This document shows positions 18,481 through 28,369 of a stretch of DNA of 64,000 nucleotides, piece after piece; positions within the stretch are counted from its first letter, which is position 1, and each line of letters begins with the position of its first letter. The notes under the pieces were generated by a model that saw nothing but the letters and a program-made list of their open reading frames with translations, made no database searches and had not been told where the DNA came from. The position numbers and the translations under genes are program-made. The stretch lies in the NCBI GenBank assembly GCA_905178155.1, contig CAJINV010000003.1:10473732-10537731 (forward strand), read 5' to 3'. The stretch is from Amoebophrya sp. A120 (Eukaryota > Sar > Dinophyceae > Syndiniales > Amoebophryaceae).

Positions 18481-18546
18481 AACTAGACGAGCAGTATATG
18501 CAAAAACAATAAACCAGGGTCCATTTTCACTTCTGTCAGCTGTGTC

Positions 18547-21500
18547 ATGTGCAATAAGCGCATTTTCTCACTGTTTCCGGTGCCTTTCGCTCTGACAGCC
18601 ACGCACTTTGCGCTGACCACCATGGCGCAGCAGCTCCGCGGACAAACTGGAAATACCGGAGATTTGACGATGCGACACGGCCAGGGAGGACGACCACCGC
18701 CGTCAAACTCACAGTCAAAAACATCTAAGAGCAGCAGTGCCAGGAGCTCTATGGGGGCGTCAGGATCGAAATCGACAAAACCGAAAAAAAACCTCTGCCC
18801 TCCCTTGGGGGGGGCCTTCAGGGCAACCCCGCCGGGACCCCATTCGATTCTGACACACTCAAGCTTACCGTGGTGGCTAGCTCGGAAGGGGCCGAGTGTG
18901 TCAGAATCGCAAAGCGAATCCCGGCACACCTCCACGGGACCCCTGGACTTTTTTCGATTTTTTTGCGAATTTCGATTCTGACGCCTCCATAAGCTCTAGT
19001 GTGGAAATAAAGCGAGGCGCTCTTCCGTTGTATGAGGCAGCTAAGATCGGTTTTCTGGGTAACGCGGCTATCGGGATTATGAACTTGTCGCTCGGAAAAA
19101 ATTCGGTGGCCTTCTACCAGTTGACGAAAGTTTCCTTGGTCCCCGGCATGGTGGCCTTCAATTTTTTTGTGTATCGCAAAACTACACCCGTCCGTGTTTG
19201 CGCCTCATTGCTTCTGATAACAATTGGGCTGACGCTTGCGACAGTGACGGACACCAACATCTCGGCGTTTACCAAAGTGGTGAAAAGCGTCCCGCCTCCA
19301 GAATGCGATGCCCCATTGCTCCTACTTTACAATGAATCACAAAAGAACTTAATTAACTTTCCTCATAGAAAAAGCAACTTTTCTCATTGCATAAATTTAA
19401 ATGGACACACTTTTTTCGACATGAAATCGTCAGCGCGTTCTGCAGCTCCCTTGTATATTATGAAAAACAGGCTACAGATTTTCGCTATTTTGGGTTGGAG
19501 GCTTGTGCTGCCCCTGCCGCTACCTGAAATTGGAAGAGTACTATTTACATGAAGTCCAAATCGGAATCAGCTCTCCGCATGGAAGTTTTGCGCATACTTG
19601 CGTGATTCATCACTTATCCGAGGTCGTAGTCGCGATTCAAACACTCGCACTCTGCGGTAGGCGTAGGGGCGGTTTTCCATCTGATAGCGTTCGGTTTTGC
19701 CACAGGTATTGTCGCGGTGTGTGCCACGGTATTGTTTCAAATTATTGATGGTTCAGGTGGGAAATTTCTGTCAGACTAGAAGTATTACACTTTGTCTTGC
19801 AACTGGCCGGCTCCGAACAAGACACGTTAGGGGCGTGATCTTATGTGACTCGGCGCATGGCAATCGTTCCGAGCACTCGACAGTGCAAACTTGTTGCGCT
19901 GTCCAGGGCGAGACCCTTCTGTCATGTTAGTCATTATCCCTAGAGCGAAGAAGTAATTCTGACGTTGACCTTTACCGGGACGCTGGTCTGTATCTCTTTT
20001 GTCCTCTGGGGTGCAGGCTTCTTCACGTTTTGCCTCGGACTTTACAACGCGTGGATGAGTGGTGACATAGCAGCTGCTCCGAGATGATCATCATGCCCAG
20101 CATGGGCTGCGTGGATTCGTGTACTAGAAGAAGTGGCTCTGCTGTTGAAGGGTTTCATGCAGCGTCACGGACAGCTCAACGGGTACGGGGGGGAATTTCC
20201 ATGTCTCTTCACATCACTGACGCTTGGTCGGTTTTCATTTCCCACCTGGCACTCGGATACAAATATCGATGGAGCACGCGCAGCGCGAGCACTCTGTTTC
20301 TGGCCTCGAAACACAACTCGCCATCGCACCCTTTCAGTTTCTGTCCGCCGTGGCATTTATCAAAAGGAAAAATCCACCCTCTCCATATCAAGGCGGAGAT
20401 TCGTGTAGCATGATTTGTAGCCACAAGTGATGTGATGCTTATGCTAGAAGGGAAGAGATCGAGATGCGGACCATAGTATTGCCTGTTGTATGAAACAAGC
20501 GCTGCGCCTTCAGCATGGCAGGAAGCAACTGGAACTGCGAGCGGAAAACAGCATGACAGATTACCTGCAAGCGAGGCCGCAACTGCGTCTCTTGGCCTTC
20601 TAGCAATGCGACTCGGTTTGTGTTGTACGCAAATACAGCGTCACAAATTTCCCACTTCTTTCCGATATCGATATGGGGAGGGGGATTTTTCCCCACAATA
20701 ACGTTTTTCCTTTGCTCCGATGAACCGAGACTACTGCTGCACCACATGACAGAAGCGGTTGTGTCTCTGTCCTTGCCTGATCTATCTGTCAAGCCAGCCG
20801 CTCCAATAGACGAGAAGACGCTTTACGAGCTGCTTTTCTGGTGGGGCGCAAGCTGTTTGTCGGCGCAACTGACCAACTACTACTGTTATACCATAATTGG
20901 TGTCTTCTCCGCCCTGACCTACCAAGTTGTCGCATATCCACTCCGGCAACGAAAAGCATCGCACTCCTCGCAGGTGAAGATTGTAACGCTCTTCAGATTG
21001 CAATTTCAGCATGTTGATAGACTACACTTGAGAACCAAACAAGGCACGCTCATCTTGTTCTGTAATCAAGGTGCATTCGCTCGCGCTTGAGGGTGCTGCC
21101 GGTTTAGGATTTACAAAATTCATGATATGACGAGCCCGAGGAAACCGAATAAAGAAATAGCTCTACGACATGGACGTGCGCGTAGTTGTGTGCGAGTTAT
21201 GAAGATGATTTTCGGCATCGGAGTCACTTTTTTTACTCTGTACTACGAGTAATGCGAGCGCGATTCTTTAGCAAAACATACTGCACACGCAAAGACAATA
21301 CTGGTGCTTTCTGGTGGCCTTCTTTTTTTCGCGGAGCAAGTATCATGTGTGAAAACGTATCCAGCCACGCCCGAAGATACTTCTGATGCAAATCTTGCAT
21401 ACGCAGCTCGCGACTCATTGCGAAAAACGTATGTATATCTATATTCTAGTGCGCTACTTGCGCTTCTCGTCCGCGATTAAACGAGAACAACAGCGATTTC

Positions 21501-22025
21501 ATGCTTTTTATTTTGTGATAGTGCTATTGTTTTTCTGCGGCAGCTGCTTGATGGGGGCCTCGGCAACGGCACTCGTCCCGGCAACTCGCCGCGCTCGGCG
21601 ATTTGCCACTAAAGCAGCTGGGGTCCTGGTCGTGCTCCTGGCCGCAATCGGTTGCGACACCAGTCGCCACATACTTGCTCCCAGAACAAAACTCAATTAA
21701 GTAGTACATGTAGCAGCTACGCGCTCGGACACCAGTCGCCACCTACTTGCTCCCAGAACAGAACTCAATTAAGTAGTACATGTAGCAGTTACGCGCTCGC
21801 CTCCAAAAAGGACGATCTTGCGCGATTGTTGACATCTCGACGACTGCTCTCGGATGGGGACGTTTTTCCGCATGATACCAAGCTACCTGGGATCTCACGC
21901 ACATCGTGGGTCTGGTTCTCACCGTTGTCGTATGGATCAAGGAAAACTACCCATCGAAGTCACAGTTTTCCAAAATGAAAATCTGCATGAGAAATTCTAG
22001 ACAAATTTTTGTTCTAAACAAATAA
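18547..22025 (+). CDS. Nucleotide-sugar-transporter-like DMT protein, seven exons split by six introners
   Basis: Exons: up to 18749, 18997-19269, 19692-19742, 20265-20357, 20706-20934, 21292-21340 and 21883-22025 (TAA). From the in-frame ATG at 18547 this gives 346 residues in one unbroken frame. Features typical of SLC35/UXT-type Golgi carriers appear in order: CNKRIFSLFPVPFALTATHF, SLGKNSVAFYQLTKV, TIGLTLATVTDTNIS, FATGIVAVCATVLFQI, LETQLAIAPFQFLSAVAFF, IIGVFSALTYQVVA, KTILVLSGGLLFFAEQ and WDLTHIVGLVLTVVVW. It should carry a nucleotide sugar or similar solute across a Golgi/ER membrane. The first membrane helix is only partly encoded: SVSCVM lies upstream of the ATG in the same frame, open from 18487. 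A 5' exon is therefore probably missing. A Gly/Ser-rich loop follows helix 2. All six junctions lack usable GT-AG pairs. Confidence 0.87.
18745..18996 (+). mobile_element. Introner 1 of nucleotide-sugar-transporter-like gene
   Basis: The element 18750-18991 starts TATGGGGGCGTCAGGATCGA and ends as its near reverse complement (TTCGATTCTGACGCCTCCATA). It is flanked by AGCTC at 18745 and 18992. It contains a second inverted pair, ATTCTGACACACTC and GAGTGTGTCAGAAT. Excision moves the frame by one base, exactly as required to join the two open frames. Confidence 0.95.
19265..19691 (+). mobile_element. Introner 2 of nucleotide-sugar-transporter-like gene
   Basis: GCGTT occurs at 19265-19269 and 19687-19691. 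The element starts TACCAAAGTGGTGAAAAG; its right end in reverse complement reads TATCAGATGGAAAACCG. Excision gives DTNISAFGFATGIVAV, which fits the transporter family. Confidence 0.9.
19738..20264 (+). mobile_element. Introner 3 of nucleotide-sugar-transporter-like gene (family H)
   Basis: CAAAT occurs at 19738-19742 and 20260-20264. Left end TATTGATGGTTCAGGTGGGA; right end, reversed, TATCCGAGTGCCAGGTGGGA. Both place CAGGTGGGAAAT at the same distance from the tip. The join reads FQIS in frame. Confidence 0.93.
20353..20705 (+). mobile_element. Introner 4 of nucleotide-sugar-transporter-like gene
   Basis: The flanking repeat is GCATT on the left and ACGTT on the right (partly diverged). Ends are TATCAAAAGGAAAAATCC and, reversed, TATTGTGGGGAAAAATCC. 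The join gives the hydrophobic run FLSAVAFFLCS in frame. Confidence 0.85.
20930..21291 (+). mobile_element. Introner 5 of nucleotide-sugar-transporter-like gene
   Basis: The flanks are TCGCA (20930-20934) and ACGCA (21287-21291). The inner ends share AAAGCATCGCACTC and AAAGAATCGCGCTC at equal distance from the tips. The join gives YQVVAKTILVLSGG in frame. The boundary could shift by a few codons. Confidence 0.75.
21336..21882 (+). mobile_element. Introner 6 of nucleotide-sugar-transporter-like gene, with internal tandem duplication
   Basis: The flanks are GCAAG and CCAAG. Ends are TATCATGTGTGAAAACGT and, reversed, TATCATGCGGAAAAACGT. The join gives FFAEQATWDLTHIVG. It contains a 72-bp direct duplication (21655-21727 and 21728-21799). 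Confidence 0.9.
21655..21799. repeat. 72-bp direct duplication inside an introner
   Basis: Two adjacent copies of GACACCAGTCGCCACATACT... through TAGCAGCTACGCGCTCG differ at only a few positions. Confidence 0.93.
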
Positions 22026-22289
22026 AGGAACATCAAGTTAGATGACGTGACAATGACAAACTGCGTTGACTCCGATGCATTCTAGCTAAGACACCAAAAT
22101 TTGAATTGCGCAAATAAAGTGACTGGGATCATGGTATAATTTTTTTCTTGAATATGTCGGAATCGTATGGTATTCTCGGGTCAAGATGCACATCGCGGCA
22201 ACGTATGCCTTGCAAGTATGATGCGTGGGTCTGGAAAGCGAAAGTCTAGGCTCCCTTTGGTTGTAGGTACCAAAAAAAAAATATAATCA

Positions 22290-22690
22290 ATGTATGACCG
22301 GGCGGCAGCAGCAGGCTCGCGAGCCTGTGAGTCGAGGCTGCGGCTGGGCGGTCGGTATTTTATACCGACTGGGCCCAGTATCTACACCGGCAGCCAGAGC
22401 CTTACTAGGATCAGGATTAGCGTCAGCCAGGCCTTCGGGATTGATCATGTTTTTCTCCCGCCCTCCCTCCCTTTTCTTATTTCATTTTCATTTTGTCAAA
22501 CTGTCCTTCATGCTCTTGCAACGGATCGATCTCGATCGTGAGGTCTCGTGCCACTCTTGAAGGAGAGCGTGACAGAGACCCATGCGAGGTAGCGGGCGGG
22601 TACTCCATCGCGGGCACGCCTGCGCTCCGGGCGAAGACGACCCCCATCGAGTCACGACCATCCCAGAGAATGATCATCGTTCTGTGGCTG
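22290..22690. repeat. Dispersed repeat family F, copy 1
   Basis: It begins TATGACCGGGCGGCAGCAGC and shares GAGCCTGTGAGTC, GGCGGTCGGTATTTTAT, CGCCCTCCCTCCC and a GTGACAGAG...CATCGCGGG block with 55985-56350. No coding domain is seen. Confidence 0.8.
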
Positions 22691-22899
22691 TATAAACTAG
22701 CAGCGTTGAATGATGACGGAGCCGCGCATGAAGATGAAGGTGAATTTTTGAGCGGCCACCTCTTGCGTAAGTCTAGGGCGCCTGATGTTGTTGTTGACAA
22801 GTGATCGCGCTTTTGTTTTTGCATGGCAGGCAAGGAAGTAGCACTGTGTCGCCACATGCACGGAAGGTATTTGGCCCCTATCAACCGAGCAACATGGTG

Positions 22900-23060
22900 A
22901 CAAATTCCTTCGCTGATCGATCGCGCCATGCATTGTGGCCTTACTTTCCGGCTATTCCGCATTGCGATTGTGGAGGGCGGGACCTGCACCGGCGACAAGC
23001 GCTATGCAGTCACCCACTCAAGTCTCGTATTTTTCCAGGCCCAGAGATCTTTGCTTTGGA
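22900..23060. repeat. Dispersed repeat family G, copy 2
   Basis: Contains GGGACCTGCACCGGCGACAA and TTTTTCCAGGCCCAGA, matching the part of glycerol kinase intron 2 at about 3165-3300. Confidence 0.7.
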
Positions 23061-25200
23061 TACAGCCGAGAACTCTTCGTCGGCCATTACCTTACCGAGC
23101 AACAGCGGTGCCTCTTCAGTGAGCAACAAAACTAAAAAAAGCGAAGGCATTCGTATCGCCACGACGGCAGCCGCGTCAGCGGCAGCTTCGCAAAAGAAAA
23201 AATCGTGAAGAACTTGTTTAGCAATTGAAAGTTATGAGCATAACTGGCAAGCGTTCTTGAGCTACATTGCCTACGCAAAGCGTCGCAGTTTCTGCTGTGC
23301 GGTCGATTTCCTGCGCAAAGCGTCGGAGTTTCTGCTGTGCGCTTGATGACTTGTGTTCGATATAATTTGCTTGTCACCAGAAGTCCCAATGGCCGCGATG
23401 ACAGGGATAATATCTTCCATGCGCGATGCACATGGCATGCAGCGACGAGCTTCATGGCGAAGCTGGTCTGAGTAACATAAAGACTCTCTTGACGTCCACC
23501 TCCTCTGCGAAGCCGTCATGATTCGTGATTTTCTCTACAAGAACATTCTACCTCTAGTGCGCGCGGGCGAAGGTGAAAAATGTTCTATCTTTCATTATAT
23601 GTTTTATCTGCTGCTGATATTCATATGTTTCTTTTTCCGTGGCTGTGTCGTGGAGGTTGGCAGGATTAACACGGAAGAGGAGGTAGTGTAAGTCCCGCCT
23701 GAAGCCAAGGAGTAGGAGCACTCGGGTGCAACTTTTCTGCGGCAACTCCCCAGACTTGGCTGCTCGACATCAAAACGGGCGTTTTTTGGTCAAGTTCTGG
23801 TGGCAAATTGTTGAGACACATCTTGCCAGCCACTTACTCGCAGGAACTTAATGAGCACGCACAGCAGTCACTCGCTCGCCTAAAGAAGCGAGCACGCAAA
23901 AACTGATATTTTGCGAGTAGCATCAACAACACAAGGAAGAGGAACGAGCCTAAACCACCAGAGCAAGGATCTCCTTTCGATCGTCTTCTCTGTCAATCTA
24001 TCACAATCAATCGACTTTCTACTTCTAAGCATTAGCATTTCTTGGTTCTCATGATCTACCCTGTTTGTCAGTGCTTGTTCGTTGTAGCAGCTCCATTAAA
24101 TCGTCTATGAGTAATATGATCATTAATTTTCGTCTCTCCACCAGGATATCTTGCAGCCCTCGATTTCGCCGATGGTTATTCCATCCATGTAGATGCAGCA
24201 GCAGCAGGTGTTTGTATTTCGCCTGTGCTTCCTTGCATTCGCTTTAACATAATAAGGACAACAGTCCGCGGCCCTGTTCGCTCGAAGGAATAGGCCGCAC
24301 GTAATGGCAAAAATTCCAGCCTGCTTTGTTCGTTTTAGTTTTTTGATAATCGGTTAAAGATCAAGAAGGTTACCGGTTAAAGATCAAGAAGGTAAAGATC
24401 ACAGCATGGCATTTGTTTCGTTGTTTTTCGCTGGAGGCCCTCATTGACGCGTAGTACTATGCTTGGTGTTGATCATGTCCCCCGAGGTGTAGTACTAGTA
24501 TTACTAAGGCGACCGAAGTAAAATTTTTCGATAATTATACGACCCATGGCTTCCTTGTTTTTGTTTATGCTTCCTATACCTGTGGCTGTGTATTCTTGTT
24601 TTGTTTTACTCGAAGGTTTGGTGTTGTACCGGGGGCTAAGGCTATAAATATGATTGAGCGCCTCCATCAATCAGCATCATCGTACTCAGCATCACGATGA
24701 CGCTCTATGTGCCGTTATGAAAAATGCACATGCAGCCAGCTCTTTTTAGCTCGATGAAGAAAGTTAAGAAAAGGGCCAGACCGCTAATTTTAAGTAAAAG
24801 TAGTGGCAAAGATAGAAGTATGACTGTGCTATGCTCCTGTGCAAAAGTATCGTGGTTCTGGTTGTGGTTCTTGCAATGTGGGACCCTGTTCCTAGCTATA
24901 CAATAAATGATCAAAGAAATTGTCACACAGTTTGTCTGTGCCAAGTATTACATATAGCAGCACAGTCACAATATTATAAGAGGAGGAGCAGCCTTAATTT
25001 TTCCATGCATATGTAGCTTGCCAAAGCAAGTGCCACGGGCGGGGAGGCAGGCGGGTAATCGCTACATGCGCGTAGTGGTAGTCGTAATTACGTACGGCAT
25101 CACGACAATCAACCGCCCGGCTTGTGGTCAAGTAGAGGGCTCTGCGCACTCGCACATCATACTGCGTCCAATAGGCGAGTATCTTCTAAAAGGTCATGGT
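23061..25200. other. Spacer without recognised gene
   Basis: I see short duplications only, for example GCAAAGCGTCG-AGTTTCTGCTGTGCG at about 23276 and 23314, and GGTTAAAGATCAAGAAGGT at about 24352 and 24373. An upstream exon of the next transporter gene may lie here unrecognised. Confidence 0.45.
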
Positions 25201-25204
25201 CTAG

Positions 25205-28200
25205 CTTTCGCCCAAGAACCTCGTGGCTGTCCTCATTGGCGCTGGTGCGCTTTTTTCTCCGATAATATTCGAGATGAAGTTGTCGCACACTTGGGAGACA
25301 CGTTTATGCGTGCTCATGTGGTTCGTGTGCAATTTGAGCATTGCCCCTATGATGAAGTGGAGCTATACCAACACGCGACTGTGCCTTCCGGCTCGCACTG
25401 GTGACTATGAAAAGAACACAGCTAGGAAATTGACTGCGACAGCTGCATCAACGTCCTCGGCCGGCGGCGAAACAGCCGGAGGAGCAATAGACTCACTATC
25501 GGGCAGGATTCAAACGGACGACGAATTCGGAACTGGTCCACGGATCTGCCGGCAGTACGACTTCCCGATTTTCATTACCGCCGTCCACATGTTTTGGTGC
25601 AGCGTGATGTGCTTCCCCTTTGTCAAAGTGAGCCTCACCTTCACGGAGCAAATCCGTTTGATTCTGCCACTCAGTATGCTCTTCGCCGTCTCTGTGAGCA
25701 TGGGGAATCTTAGTTTGGCCTACGTCTACCCGTCGTTTTCACAGATGGTTTCCACCACAACGCCACTGATTACAATGTGTTTGCACATGCTCGTGTCCGG
25801 CGCGCGCTACAATTCCTGGGCCATGATTTCTGTGCCAGTGCTGAGCGGGGGCTTTCTTCTCTGTTACCAGCACGAACAGAATTACCACATTCTGGGGCTT
25901 CTGTGCTCCCTTCTTGCAGCAGTTTTTCGGGGGGCGAAGTCAGTCTTGCAGGTGTTGACTACATGTGCGTGGTTCATATGATAAAGTATATAGTTCGACG
26001 CTTGTTCATTTTGATATTAATGGCGTTTCCACCATTAAGCATACGAGAAAGAGCAACACGATACACAAGAGTGTAAGAATATGAAGAACGCCGCCCACTG
26101 ATGACATAGACATTGTCACTGACCAACGTCGGCCATGACGATGACCATGAATTCAACATCTTCAGGCTTCCCTTCTGGCAGATGGCGCAAAGCGGCTGGA
26201 CACGGTGAGCCTCCTTTTCTACATGGCGCCTTATAGTCTCCTAGCGTTACTGGGGATGTCGCTCATGCTGGAGGGCACGGGGCCGTACACTAGCTTCTAT
26301 CGCACCCGTGGGGACGAGAGCAGTGGCCGCACCGAGGGGCAATTTGCAGAAGGCTCTTTCATAACCGTTGCTGCTTTGTCATTTACCGGGGTCACCGCGT
26401 GTCTCTATCACACGAAAAGACTGCTGCACTGTAATCTTGTAAAAATTTGGAGGATCACTATCGTCTAACAGCAACTTCTCAATAAGTAAGTAGAAAAAGC
26501 GAATTGACAGTGAGTAGTACTGCGCGTCTTGCAGCAACTAGACACCCAACGAGGCGTTATGGGACTTTTTCCTTATTTTTAGTTTTGTTGCAGCTAGTGC
26601 TAGCGACCAATCCAGTGCTGCAGACAATTTACCTAGAGGAAGACACACAGTCTCGCCTTATATGTAGCGAGGTCACGCCGGAGCGGCTCCAGCCAGGCAG
26701 TTTTCTTGACAGTAACCGCCAAAAACGGCCGGCAGTTCTGAAGCCGCAGAGCATCAATCTACATGAAAGTAAAAAAAATCAAGCGAGACAGCCCGTTTGG
26801 CTTTGCATGCAGCCATCAACGAATCGCGGAGGGAGACTATCGCCCCCCGCTTGATAGCGCGACGATGGCACGCCAGCAAAGGCGGTGCCCTTCTACTGAG
26901 TGGCCTGCCGCCTCGGATTCTGGCGATTTGGGGCGCCCAAAAGAAATGAGCCCAAAATCAGAAGAGCGAAATCGCATGGCGCCGCCGCGATGTCGGAGTA
27001 TTTTGGGTGGTCGCGAAGGCGGTCGCCTTTTCGCCTATGCCTGAGCTTGGGAGGTTTTGGATAAAGTGTGGGCGCGAAAGATAAAACCCAAAACGAAAAA
27101 AAGAAATAGCGCGGCGAACGCATGAAGCCAATCCTCACGCTATGGGCCCGATTTCCAGCCGCTTGCCGGGCGCCCCCCGCGACGCCCGGATCGGTCCCTT
27201 ACCATCGGGGCTGGTTTCCGCGAAGAAATTCAGAAAAAATGAAAATCCTAATATTTGCCACGAGTGTGCAGCGCCTTTCATTCATGCGGCGCATCGTTAT
27301 ACACGACAGTATGGCGTGCCGAGAAAAAGCAAAAGTGCGGCGGGCCCGCGGCAAAGGCGGAGCCAAGGAAGCGGCAAAGACCTCACTACCCCCGCCCCGG
27401 CTGCTATGTTTGCCATCTCTCTTCTTTCCACTCCATCGATCAAAGAGGTTTGCGCTCGCCTGTTTTTTTTGTGCGTAGGGCGTGCGCGGGGTAAGACAGG
27501 AAAAAATGGCTACTCCGATTTTAGCAATCTCAAAGGTGCTTCTGATGGGGTAGCTACTTAACGCCACCAAGTGCCTCACTTAGAACTAATGCATTTGCTG
27601 TGCCCAACATCACGGTGGCGCTTTGTTTACGTTTACAAACAAAAGAAACCCGCATAGGTGAACTCCAACATAAAAAAATCTAAGCACGACACTGGAAAGC
27701 ATCAAGAGCACAATTGACGTCGTCGCCATGCCCAACATGCAGAAGAAGCTAAATTAAATAGATAACGTGAAGCGTCAGCTTTTTCCTGTGATGGTCTCCT
27801 CAACATCTTCAATTTTCTTGTCACCTACTACACGGGGCCACTCGTGCTGCAGATTCTCGGCAACGTACTATGATATAATTTTCTGTTTTTAGCTTCAACT
27901 TCAGAGATGTGATCGAAGTTCCCACTGTTTGGGTTGTTCGCTGAAATGAAATGGCAGAAGTCGAAAAGACTAAGTTTTTTTCTGATAGCAGAGCTGCAGT
28001 TGTTTTTACCAAGTAGTTGTTTGTCTTTGTTGTATGAGCAAGACCTACAAATAAAAGAGTACGACATGTAGAGGAGCACTCACCAGCCACCAATCAGCCC
28101 ATCAACCTCCGCTGTCATTGAATCAGCTCTACTACACAGAAAAGTGTTGATACCGGGGTGTGAGAACAGAGATAATTATTTTTTTCAAGGTAAAAACTGT

Positions 28201-28366
28201 TTTCGCCATCGCAGCATCGATTCTTGTTTTCGGAAACGAGGTGAAGATGGAACAGTGGCTCGGAGCTGCGATTTGTATTTCCGGAGTGCTCCTGTGGCAG
28301 AGGAAGGGAAAGCAGATAAACAATATGAGAGCTGACGGCCTGGAAACGTCCAAGAAGGCAAGCTAG
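25205..28366 (+). CDS. Triose-phosphate-transporter-family (TPT/SLC35) membrane protein, partial exon model
   Basis: Exons seen: about 25205-25951, 26166-about 26410 and about 28187-28366 (stop TAG). The first ends AGTCTTGCAG and joins by a GT-AG intron (25952-26165) to GCTTCCCTT, giving VLQASLLADGAKRLDTVSLL in frame. Family features: LMWFVCNLSIAPMMKWSYT (helix 1), a Ser/Ala/Gly-rich insert, then FPIFITAVHMFWCSVMCFPF. These are followed by SMGNLSLAYVYPSFSQMVS, RGAKSVLQ and LLFYMAPYSLLALLGM. The last exon has VKTVFAIAASILVFGNEV, then a terminal helix ending in a basic tail. The expected segment equivalent to SALTLxVLGN between exons 2 and 3 was not found with confidence. A frame at about 26585-26660 (LVLATNPVLQTIYL) is a weak candidate. 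The N-terminal start is also unresolved. Likely an exchanger of phosphorylated C3-C6 compounds or nucleotide sugars; the substrate is unknown. Confidence 0.78.
26655..27400. repeat. Dispersed repeat family C/D, copy in transporter intron
   Basis: Shares with 49990-51155 the blocks TATATGTAGCGAGGTCAC / TATATAGTGAGGTCACC, GATTTGGGGCGCCCAAAA, GCTATGGGCCCGATTT and CCTCACTACCCCCGCC, in the same order. No domain is seen in its reading frames. Confidence 0.75.
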
Positions 28367-28369
28367 CGA

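Noticed and set aside
19625-19691. VGVGAVFHLIAFG as coding sequence of the nucleotide-sugar-transporter-like gene
   Set aside because: It looks hydrophobic but lies inside the right inverted end of introner 2. Excising at GCGTT gives a better family match.
26585-26660. A middle exon of the TPT-family gene (TNPVLQTIYL)
   Set aside because: No border on either side fits GT-AG or the introner rule, and joining inserts about 12 extra residues. Left as a weak candidate only.
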